From: Rhynchospora pubera
Taxonomy: Eukaryota > Streptophyta > Magnoliopsida > Poales > Cyperaceae
DNA length: 64,000 nt
Direction of reading: 5' to 3'
Assembly (NCBI GenBank): GCA_028095005.1
Contig: CM051461.1
Span: 169,329,144-169,393,143 of the forward strand
The position numbers and the translations under genes were made by a program. Numbering within the stretch: position 1 is the first letter of the stretch; each line of letters starts with the position of its first letter. Shown in pieces: positions 54,736 through 64,000 of the stretch. The notes below the pieces were generated by a model. The model was not told where the DNA came from and searched no databases. It saw nothing but the letters and a program-made list of their open reading frames with translations.

Positions 54736-56240
54736 ATGCAAGGGGGCTACGATCTGGGTTCGGGTTCTGGACCAGGAGCCGATCCGTGCGCTAACCCAAA
54801 TTGGAGATTGCAACTTCAACCAGATGCTCGCCAGAGAATTGTGAATAAGATGTGAGATTTTAGTCTGGCTGTTTCTTTCTCTATTTTTATAAAATCTTTT
54901 TACGAGTGATGTTTGTCCGGTGAGAGGTTGATGAGAGGTTTTTGTGCTCACATAACTATTGCTTTGAAATCGTGTACTTCTCGATTCTGTTTGTGAACTT
55001 CAAACCTTAAAAAAAAAATGATATTTGAGAGCTAACTAGTCTAATTAATCCGAATGATAAATTCATTTGATAACCGCATTAGATGCTCTTTTAATTCTTT
55101 TGTTCTCTGTGGAATATTTTCGTTGTGTAAAAATAAATAGTTTGATCTATTATTTTTTCATCATAATTGTCAAATGGTCATTTTCAAAAAAAAAAATAAT
55201 TGTCAATTGGTGAAATAGAAAACTCTTTAATTTTTATACATTTATATATTGAATTATAGTCATTCTCAACCTTTTAATTGGTTAACTGATAATTTTAGAA
55301 TGGATACGTTAAAGAGGCATCTTCCTGTGCCAGAGCCATATGGATTAAGTGAGCTACAAAAAATTGCAGTTCGGTTGGAGGAAAATATTTACGGTGCTGC
55401 AACCAGTCAGGTAATTTGTTTTATTTTGCTTCCACGTTCTGAGATTGGCCTTGTTATAATTTATTGTGTTTTTTTTATGCTTAGTTCCATAAGGTTGAAC
55501 CATTGGGGTGTTAATATTGGGAGCTACTAGATGTTGGAGTTTTGATCCTGAATTTTGTTTGAAGTTAAATTCTCTGAAGGGATCTCGTTAATTCTGATTA
55601 AAGTTGTTAGGAGAACCTCAAAATTGCTATCGAAAACTATTGACATTTATAGAAAGTATAATATCGTAACCTCGTCCACTATGGTCTTTAATCATTGGCT
55701 ACTGCAGAAGTCCTGTTTCTTTTCCCCATTTTACTTTAAGATCTCATAAATGTTTTTTCAATTTATTTTGTTCTATTAAGTCTTTTAACTTTCAAGAAGC
55801 ATGATCCATGTAAAGAATGCGGTGTAGGAAGAATTTTCAAAAATTTGATTTATATTTGCACAATAACATGCAAAAATTGAGATTAATTCAGCATTACCTT
55901 TTAAGTAAAACTGATATTCAGATGTAAAATTAGATCTTCTGATTTTCTCTTCTTTCTTATCTGTTTTTGGCTCTTTCTCAGCCTGATTATCTCAGAAAAG
56001 TTTCTCTAAAGATGCTTTCTATGGAAACAAAGAGTCCGCAAGTATTGAATCCTGCCCTTCCCAACCAAGAAGGCAAGTAAATGTTTCAATGTTTAAGTAT
56101 TGGATTGCAATATTTTTTGTTAACTGTTAATATTCTCTTTTGAACAAATATTGTCTTCTTTTTATATACAATATGGTAGTATAGAAATCAAGGAGTTGCA
56201 GGATATGCGGATATTGTTCGCACATGAGAAAAAGTTCTAA
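54736..56240 (+). CDS. MED15-like KIX-domain protein, copy B
   Basis: Four exons: 54736-54851, 55299-55410, 55982-56076 and 56180-56240, joining to an open frame of 127 residues. Exon 1 gives MQGGYDLGSGSGPGADPCAN and WRLQLQPDARQRIVNK. Exons 2 and 3 form the KIX helices (IMDTLKRHLPVPEPYGLSEL, QKIAVRLEENIYGAATSQ, PDYLRKVSLKMLSMETKS). In plant MED15, the Mediator tail subunit, KIX contacts transcription activators. The glutamine-rich body and C-terminal domain of MED15 (over 1000 residues) are absent; exon 4 adds a short charged tail ending in FAHEKKF. The ATG is the one conserved in all copies, preceded by a (CT)n leader. The exon 4 acceptor is weak (the CAG of copy A is CAA here). The promoter has been split by about 19 kb of insertions, so expression is doubtful. 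Confidence 0.7.
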
Positions 56241-56499
56241 CTGAGTATAGATATAATGAGGATTTCACTTCTCGTAGTATCAGGTTTATGCTCTCTTTTT
56301 TCTGGAACCTGAATCAGAATTCCAGTAAAAAAAGATGTAGAACTACATAAAATCCTAGGCAAAAAATATTTTCTCAAGTGTGAATGAGTTCAAATATTTA
56401 TTATACATGTAGTGCATGCTAGTGGTATTGTTTCTCTTAGTTTTGCTAAAGCGTTGAGGGTTTCAAAATACTATTTGTCTATCTTATCTTAGTTTTTAA

Positions 56500-56870
56500 A
56501 GACTTCATACTCTTGGTTTTCTCACAATTTCTCCAACTATTTACCAATTCAATAATCTGTCAATGTTATTTCTTAGTGCAAACTTTTCTACTCATCATAG
56601 TTACTTTTATAATCGAGTTCCCTTTTAGCAAATGCCAATTTCGTCCAAAAATTAGCCATGTGTGATCCAGCTGCACACAAAATGTATTATAAAGCTAAAA
56701 TGAAGGCATATCTTTCTCAATCGCTTTTAGAATCTTCTCTCCTGATTGCGTCAGTCGTTTCTTTCTCTCTAATAAATTCTACTCGCACTACATCTGAAAC
56801 TGTTTCTCTTCTCTCTCTCTCTCATACAGAAAGGACCCAGCTGGGTTTTATTGATCCAAATTTCACTGCG
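56500..56870 (+). promoter_or_regulatory. 5' flank of copy C
   Basis: Undisturbed version of the array flank: CAATAATCTGTCAATGTTAT, GCAAATGCCAATTTCGTCC, GTGTGATCCAGCTGCA, CTCAATCGCTTTTAGAATC and the CT-rich leader. It is the reference against which the scattered pieces at 35.4, 52.2 and 54.6 kb were matched. Confidence 0.6.
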
Positions 56871-59452
56871 ATGCAAGGGAGCTCTGCTTTGTGTTCGGGT
56901 TCAGGTTCGGGTTCGGGTTCTGGAGCAGGAGCTGATCCGAATGCTAACGCGGATCGGAGATTGCTAGTTCAACCAGATACTCGCCAGAGAATTGTGAATA
57001 AGATGTGAGATTTATTAATCTGGCTGTTTTAATTAGACTAGTTTCTTTCTCTATTTGTATTAATTATATACAAGTGTTGTTTGTCTGCTAAGAGGTTTTG
57101 CGCCCCAATAACTATTCGTTTGCAGAAATCGTATGCTTTTCGATTATGTTTGTGAACTTCAAACCTTTAAAAATGATGATATTTGAGAGCTAACTAGTCT
57201 AAATAGAGGTGCTTTTTTTTTATTAACTGTATTCAATCTGAATGATAATTTGGCAAAGACAATGTCCTATTGATAGATGTATTCAATCTGATTAATTGAT
57301 CACATTAGATCCTCTTTTACTTCCTTTGTTCTCTGTGGAAATCTTTTCACTGTGTAAACTTAATAGTTTGATCTATTCTTCTTTTTGTCCTTTGATTCAT
57401 TTTCTTCATAATTATCAACTGGCAAAAAAATTGAAAACTCTATTTTTACATTTATATGTTGAATGAAAGTCATTCTCAACTTTTTTAGAATGGTAACGTT
57501 AAAGAGCCATCTTCCTGTGAAAGTGCCGGATGCATTGAGCGAGCTACAAAAAATTGCGGTTCGGTTTGAGGAAAAGATTTACAGTGCTGCAATCAGTCAG
57601 GTAATTTGTTTATTTTGCTTCAATGTTCTGAGATTGGCTCTGTTTTAACTTTAATGTGTTCTCTTCACTGTCTAGTTTAATGTGGTTGAACCATCATGGT
57701 GTTAATTTTTATTCGAAAAAAGGTGGGAGCGCATCAGGGTGTTAATAGTAGTAAATGCTGGAATTTTGCTCCTAATTTTTGTTTGTAGTTAAATTCTTTG
57801 AAGGGTTTTCCATAATTCTGGTCGAAGTTGTTAGAAGAACCTCAAAACTGCTATCACAACTATTGACATTTATTAGGAAGTATAATATTTTGACCTTGTC
57901 CATTGTGGTCTTTAATCATTGGCTACTGCAGCAGTCCTGTTTTTTTTCCCCCTTTAGTTATGAAATCATGACTGTTTTCATTTTATTTATTCTATTAAGT
58001 CTTTTTAACTTTCAAGAAGCATAATCCATGTAAAAGAATATGATGTAGGAAGAACTTTTAAAATTGATTTGTATTCGCACAATAACATGGCAAAGTTGAA
58101 ATTAATTCAGCCGAAACAAATTATAGGCAGAACCCGTACTTATCATTACCTTTTAAGTGTGACTGATATTCAGAATTCCGTTAACTGTTAAGTAAAATTA
58201 GATCTTCATATTTTCTCTTCTTTCTGATCCATTTTTAGCTCTTTTTTCAGCCTGATTATCTCAGAAAAGTTTCTCTAAAGATGCTTTCTATGGAAACAAA
58301 AACTCGGCCAATATTGAATCCTGCCCTTCCCAACCAAGAAGGCAAGTACTAATTTCAATGTTTAAGTGGGGAAGTGCTTTGGGCAATGGATTTTTTACTT
58401 GAAGCAACATTAGAAAATATATGGTGGACAAATACGCCCTCAATGTCAATGAACTTCCCTATTAATTTTACATCTCTTCTTTTCAAAGCCTTCATCAGTT
58501 TGAACAATTTGAATTGAAGTAGAAAAGAGATTTCCTTGTGAAGTAGATGATTCTGGACTTTTGGCTGTTCCGTAGAGAACCTTGATTAGGAATTTAGGAT
58601 GGTATTTTGGAAATGTTTAAACTGTTTCTCTAGTGGCGAAAGAATATAACAATAAACAAATATGAGAGAAAAAGATTGGAGTCATAGTAAGATGTGATCT
58701 GAACGTCCTTGATAAGTCTATATTGTTAACTTCTTTATAGCTAAGCTCCTTACAATGTAAATAATGATGCAGGAGTGGGGATGATGTCACCACAGTCAGG
58801 CCCGTACCTAGGCCATTCTTTTGCAATGCTGAAGTCAATGAATCAGCCTCCTGCTTCAAGGCAACAACAATGGCAACAAACACTCATACAGGGTTTGCCT
58901 AGCACACCTTCAACAGTGGGTGGTGGAGCTAGTGGGGCCACCACCCCCCCAATGTCAGGGCCATCCATAAGCAACAACAATCCCATGTCAGTACCTGATG
59001 GGACCACTATTTCCCTCCTAACAGATGTGCATTTGAACAACCAGAGAAGGCAACCGCCGCAACAGCTCACGCCACAAAATCAAATGCTGTATCAACAGCA
59101 GCTAGCAATGTGTCAGAAGCTGCAGAAACAGCAGCAACAGCAGACCCAGATGCAGATGTCTTCAGCACTAGCAGGAGAATCTGGGATGATGTCAGCTGAA
59201 CTGACTGGTGGGATGCAACAACAACCAGCGGGGCAGGGTGGGTTGATTCAACAGCAGCAGCTCATGCGGCAACAACAGCAACAGCCACAACCCACCATGC
59301 AGAATCCCACTATTCCCATTGAACAAATGAACAATGTGACTGAATTACAGCAGCAGCGTTTGGAATTGCAACAAAACCAGATGCGGCAGAACCAGTTGCA
59401 GACACACCAGATGCAGTTTGAGGAAAGGATCTATAGTGCTGCGAGCAGTCAG
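56871..59452 (+). CDS. MED15-like gene, copy C/D: KIX domain plus Q-rich exon
   Basis: Exons 56871-57004, 57489-57600, 58251-58341 and 58773-59452, open for 339 residues. The KIX half reads LVQPDTRQRIVNK, SHLPVKVPDALSELQKIAV, RFEEKIYSAAISQ and PDYLRKVSLKMLSMETK. Exon 3 must use the GC donor (AAG|GCAAGT) to stay in frame with the Q-rich exon; the GT donor four bases on leads to an early stop. The Q-rich exon is typical of MED15 bodies (QQQLAMCQKLQKQQQQQTQM, with Ser/Pro-rich parts). It ends anomalously with FEERIYSAASSQ, the second half of a KIX exon 2, followed by an intron-2-like GTAATTTG. Unspliced reading stops at 59512. This is a partial, rearranged MED15 relative; function uncertain. Confidence 0.65.
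57707..57732 (-). mobile_element. 26-bp LINE tail insertion in intron 2 of copy C
   Basis: The insert contains AAAAAAGGTGGGAGCGC, identical to the 3' tail of the LINE at 35924 (35934-35950). It is flanked by a 14-bp duplication, ATCATGGTGTTAAT (57693-57706) and ATCAGGGTGTTAAT (57733-57746), that is single in copy E. Confidence 0.8.
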
Positions 59453-59900
59453 GTAATTTGTTTCTCCTGCCTCCATGTTCTGCCACCAGACTTTAATAAT
59501 GTTGAACCCTAAATGTTTTAAGACAGGAAGGATAGTGGGTGTTGGAATTTTCTCCTCATTTTTAGTGGGTGTTGTAGTTAAATCCTTTAAAGGGTTCCTC
59601 AGTTCTGGTCAAAATTGTTAGAAGAGCTTCAATAACTGGTATCCTTAAGTCTCAAATAATAAAAAACTATGACGTTTTCTATTGCAGAAGTACTTTTTTT
59701 AAAAAATAGTTTCTGTACGATATTATGAATATTTTAAGGCTTTTTATAAGAAACAGGATGGAAGTAAAAGAATGCGGTGTAGGAAGAATATAGTAGAGAA
59801 ATCAAGGAAGTGCAGAATATGTGGAGATTGTTCGCACAAGAGAAGAATACCTTACTGAGTAAAGATATTGTGGAATTATGAGGGTTTCACTTCTTCAAGG
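59453..59900 (+). pseudogene. Copy D remnant: intron 2 fused to exon 4
   Basis: Starts with intron-2 sequence like the other copies (GTAATTTG). At about 59790 (GTAGGAAGAA) it jumps straight to exon 4 sequence (GAGAAATCAAGGAAGTGCAG), so exon 3 and intron 3 are deleted. Exon 4 has lost its usual TAA (AAGAATACC in place of AAGTTCTAA), which would extend the frame. Confidence 0.65.
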
Positions 59901-61277
59901 ATCAGTTGTATATGCTCTTTTTTGGCTGGAATCTGAATTTGAATTTCAGGTAGGAAGGATGAGTACTACATAAATCCTAGTCAGTAAAATTTTCCAAGTG
60001 CGAATGAGTTCAGAACTTCAGATAGATATCATGCATGTGGTTCATGTTAGTGGCATTGTTGTCTTAGTTTCTCTAGAGTATAACTATCTCTTGATTGTCA
60101 GCTAATTGTCGTTTCGTTTCATTTGCAAACAAAATGTTGTTTGAGTTGCCGACGAGCTAATTTTTGTCCTTATTTTCTCTCTCTTGGCACAGAATATAAG
60201 TTTTCTGGTTCGATACAAACATAAGAACAGAAGTACCCCTCACGCACTGTTCATTGCTTGTATTTCTCTCCCCAGAGACGTCTACCGATACCCTTTTGAG
60301 AAAAGGCATTGAGGTTGATAATTCAATATCCTCATTGCAATTGTAATTAGATAAAAAAAAAATCATGAGTCAATAAAATTCATTCTTTTAAATCTCTGAA
60401 TAACAAATTAAAAAAATATCCATTTGAGCAACAGGAAGGAAATGAAGTACGCCTCAGAAATAAATATATTTTTTTAATTTGGATGTTTACCCTCTGTTTT
60501 CCAAGCAGTGTGTAAATAAATGACTGTGATTTTAGAAAGGATAAATCTGTCATTAATAGCACAATATTATTAATATTATTTATCCAATATTATTTATTAC
60601 AATTTCTAAATTTTCAATATCTTTATTACAAAAAATATTAAAATTTTCTAAGATTCTTTTGAATTTTAAGATCACATTTGAATTTTTAATGTTTCTTCCA
60701 TATTAATCAACGGGTGGGTTTCCTATATTCTTTATCATATTCAGTTTTAGATCGCATTAAAATGGGATTCAAATTTGATTACTATTCAAAAGCTTAAATC
60801 ATAAGTTATTTGAATGAGTTTTCAAGCATGATTTCGTATAAAATACACAATTGAAATAGTTTGATATCGTCATATTTCTTGTAATTTTTTTAGACGCGTG
60901 CAAAATTCCATCGGCAATTGATTTGGATCACCTCCAAATAATTCAATGGAAAAATACTATCCATCTTAGTTTTAAAAGTCTGCACACTCTTAATTTTTGA
61001 ATTTCCCATACTTAATACTTGTTTACCAATGCAACAATCTGTCAACGATATTTCTCAGCGCAATCTTTTCCACGCAGCACGCAGTAATACTGTATACTTG
61101 CTTAGTTTTATGCTCGAGTTGCCTTTTGCAATCAATAAATGCCGGTCCGTCAAAAAGCAAATTCGCTATATGCCAAGTCTGTATCCGAAACTTCTCTCCT
61201 CCTCTCTCTCTCTCCCTCTCTCTCTCTCTCATATAGAAAGGTCCCTTTGGGGTTTTTGGATCCGTAACTTCACTGCG
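59901..61277. other. Array spacer and 5' flank of copy E
   Basis: Uninterrupted version of the spacer that is broken up between 17.3 and 54.6 kb. Shared blocks occur at about 60297, 60640-60780 and 60960-61090. The (CT)n leader lies at about 61197-61230. No other gene is present. Confidence 0.6.
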
Positions 61278-62731
61278 ATGCAAGGGGGAGAGGGAGCCGA
61301 TCCGAACGCTGCTCCGGATTGGAGATCGCAACTTCAACCAGATGCTCGCCAGAGAATTGTGAATAAGATGTGAGATTTTTTTTTATTTTTTTTTTATTAA
61401 CCTTTAGGAAAGAAAATATTTGATAGCTAACCTAACTAGTCTTATTAGAAGTGATTCTGATCCTGGATTTATTTTACTTGCAAAGACATGTCCCATTGAT
61501 AACTGTATTCAACCCGATTAATTCATCACATTAGATGCTCTTTTTAATTTTTTTTTTGTTTGGTTCTCTGTGGAAATTTTTTCTCTGTGTGAACTTAATA
61601 GTTTGACCTTTTTTTCTTTTCTTTTTTTTTTCTTTAATTTATTTTTCTTCATAATTGTCAGCTGGCAAAATTGAAAATTCTCTGTTTACATTTATATACT
61701 AAATGAAAGTCATTCTCAACTCATTTTTTAATTGGTTAAATGATAATTTTAGAATGGACACGCTAGGGAGGCATCTTCCTGTGCCATCGCCTGATGGATT
61801 TAGTGAGCTACAAAGAATTGCCGTTCGATTTGAGGAAAATATTTACAGTGTTGCGACCAGTCAGGTAATTTGTTTATCCTGCTTCCATTTTCTGAGATTG
61901 ATTTTGTATTAACTGTAATGTGTTCTCTTCTATGTCTAGTTTAATGAGATTGAACCATCAGGGTGTTAATAGGAGGTTTTAGATGTTGGAACTTTGCTCT
62001 TGAATTTGGTTCGTTGTTAAATTCTTTGAAGGGATTTCATTAATCCTGGTCAAAGTTGTTAGAAGAACCTCAAAACTGCTATTGCAACTATTGACATTTA
62101 TAAGAAAGTATAATTTTTTGATCTTTAATCATTGGCAACGCAGAAGTCCTGTTTCCCCCCCCCCCCCCCCCTTAGTTAAGAACTCACGAATGTTTTCATT
62201 TTATTTTGTTCCATTAAGTCTTTTTAGCTTTGGAGAAGCATGATCCATGTAAAAGAATATGGTGTAGGAAGAACTTTTAAAATTGATTTATATTTGCACG
62301 ATAACATGCAAAAGTTGAAGTTAATTCAGCCGAGACAAATATAGGCTGAACACATATTATCATTACTTTTAAGTAAAACTGATATTCAGAATTCCATTAC
62401 CTGTTAAGTAAAATTAGATGTTCAGATTTTCTCTTCTTTCTGATCTGACATTCGGCTCTTTGTCAGCCTGATTATCTCAGAAAAATTTCTCTAAAGATGC
62501 TTTCTATGGAAACAAAGACTCAGCCAATATTGGATCCTGCCCTTCCCAACCAAGAAGGCAAGTAATAATTTCAATGTTTTAGTGGATTGCAATATTTTTT
62601 TTGTTAACTGTTAATAGTCTCTTTTGAAAAAAAAATATTATCTTCTTTTTCATATACAATATAGTAGTAGTAGAGAAATCAAGGAAGTGCAGAATATGTG
62701 GGGATTGTTCGCACAAGAGAAGAAGTTCTAA
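61278..62731 (+). CDS. MED15-like KIX-domain protein, copy E
   Basis: Exons 61278-61369, 61753-61864, 62467-62561 and 62671-62731 give an open frame of 119 residues. The Gly-Ser run of exon 1 is shortened (MQGGEGADPNAAPDWRSQLQ). The KIX part is complete: PDARQRIVNK, IMDTLGRHLPVPSPDGFSEL, QRIAVRFEENIYSVATSQ, PDYLRKISLKMLSMETKTQ. Exon 3 ends ILDPALPNQEG. Exon 4 codes for a tail ending LFAQEKKF; a TAG run at its acceptor offers several in-frame start points. The promoter and spacing are intact, making this the copy most likely to be expressed. It would provide a KIX fold without the Mediator-anchoring C-terminus, so a competitor of MED15 is conceivable (inference only). Confidence 0.72.
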
Positions 62732-63921
62732 CTGAGTAAAGATGTCGACGAGGGTTTCACTTCTTGAAGGATCAGTTTTATGTTCTCTTTTTGGCTGAAA
62801 TCTGAATCTGAATTTTAGAGAAAAAAAGATGCAGTACTACGTAAAATCCTAGCCAGTAATATTTTATCAAGTGTGAATGAGTTCAAACATTTATCATGCA
62901 TGTGGTGCATGCTAGTGGCATTGTTTGTCTTAGTTTCTATAAGCGTAACTAATGATTTAAAAATTGTCTGCGAATTTCGTTTGATTTCATTTGCAAACAA
63001 AATGTTGTTCGAGTTACTGACGGGATGTAGTTTTTCTCTAGATGATGGACCCAAGTGTTCGACATGGACACGTCACACGACACGGTATATTTATTTGACG
63101 ATTTTATTTTCAGAAGATACAATAACAGATGTAGTTGCTGAGTCGGCTTTCGAAACACTAATTGCATCTTTTGAAAAAGGGCCCATCTGTTAATTTACAA
63201 TTTTTTTTAAAAAAAAGTAGGTGGTATTATACGCAAATAGGTGGAGTTGTTTTCGGCTTTTTTTTATTGTCCAATAAAACTAGTTTCCCGTAGGAAAATT
63301 TAAAAATTGTAAAAGCAAAGTAAAAAAAGTTCAGTCCTCTATAAAAAATGGATATATTATTGACAAATTGAGCAACTTAAATGTTTGAATTTGAACACTT
63401 TTAATATTTTGTTACCCTGAAATAATGAACAGAATTGTATGTTATTTTGTTGTGATCGTAGAGGATACTTATTTTAGTTTTGCTGCACTTGTAAGTTGTA
63501 ACTATCCTAAGGTGCGCTTGCTAATGGAAGGTTCGAGCCCAGTCCAACTGACAAGGAGTTGAAGATCACGTCATGATCAAATCAAGTCCATACATACAGT
63601 AATATCCCGTCCAAGTTCATTTCATCCTAAGCGTATTTTGGTTTTGTCATGTGGACAAAGTTTTGAACATTATAGTACACAATGTATAATACTTCTCAAA
63701 CAGTATCTCAACATCAATATATCAATGTTAAGTTATCTAATTAAGTTTAATTCTATTCGTATATATGCATCAAACAATTAGATCCATAATCCATTTAACT
63801 TGAACATGTTTGCACTTAAATCCATAATTCGTCCAGATAAGTTTAAGCAATTGGATTTGGACTATATTTCAATTCAGACAAAAAATTTTTTTTATAAATG
63901 TCTAACACCGTTCAATCCATG
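62732..63921. other. 3' flank of copy E and intergenic DNA
   Basis: The first 300 bp or so match the flanks of copies A, B and D (AAGTGTGAATGAGTTCAAA, CATGCATGTGGTGCATG). A C-run at about 62154-62170 lies in intron 2 upstream. Beyond about 63.2 kb no gene or repeat is recognised. Confidence 0.5.
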
Positions 63922-64000
63922 CAGTGGCGAAGACAGAGGAAGACTGGCAAGGGCCAGGCCCCCCCTAATAATTAGAATATTTTCCAACCATATGTTAATT
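63922..64000. mobile_element. End of a DNA transposon, cut by the window edge
   Basis: CAGTGGCGAAGACAGAGG followed by GGGCCAGGCCCCCCCTAA resembles the CAGTGGCGGA termini of plant hAT (Tip100-like) elements. Only the first 80 bp are visible. Confidence 0.45.

Overview
This is nuclear DNA of a flowering plant. Genes carry GT-AG introns, there are plant-specific families (GPAT9, an NDR1/HIN1-like protein, an F-box/DUF295 protein, plant-type MED15 KIX exons), and most of the window is plant transposable elements (LINEs, Copia-type LTR elements, MITEs, a Helitron). The DNA is AT-rich. I cannot name the species.

Layout. 0-9.1 kb is the gene-dense end: the last six coding exons of a glycerol-3-phosphate acyltransferase 9 gene (+), a two-exon NHL/LEA_2 gene (-), and a single-exon F-box gene (-). 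9.6-14.2 kb holds a MITE, a 1.1 kb palindromic element and a 5'-truncated LINE. From 14.4 kb to 62.8 kb the region is at root a tandem array of short MED15-like genes encoding the KIX domain: copy A (14.8-17.3 kb, frameshifted), copy B (54.7-56.2 kb), copy C/D (56.9-59.5 kb, with a glutamine-rich exon), and copy E (61.3-62.7 kb). The spacer between A and B has grown from perhaps 3 kb to 37 kb by nested insertions, and its pieces can still be recognised at 17.3-18.7, 32.9-33.9, 35.4-35.7 and 52.2-52.3 kb.

The insertions in that spacer are as follows. (1) At 18.7-32.8 kb is a Sirevirus-like Copia element X that keeps only gag. A second LTR element Y (3.39 kb LTRs, no coding capacity) sits at X's LTR/PBS boundary, flanked by a 5-bp duplication. 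The 3' LTR of X is followed by 414 bp of Y and a 22-bp templated insertion. (2) At 34.1-35.4 kb is a DNA element containing a 400-bp foldback. (3) At about 35.7-37.9 kb is a TIR element carrying a truncated LINE and a MITE. (4) At 37.99-52.08 kb is a 14.1-kb Helitron inserted precisely into a MITE whose halves lie at 37.93 and 52.19 kb. The Helitron carries host exon fragments (AP-3 sigma, aconitase, other unidentified exons), a LINE with an uninterrupted ORF2, an LTR-like promoter region, and an array of seven hairpins.

The most unusual signal is that hairpin array at 42.96-43.78 kb. Seven stem-loops share a 9-nt loop close to AGCATAGCA, while their outer stems differ in sequence yet stay self-complementary. 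I know of no described family that matches it.
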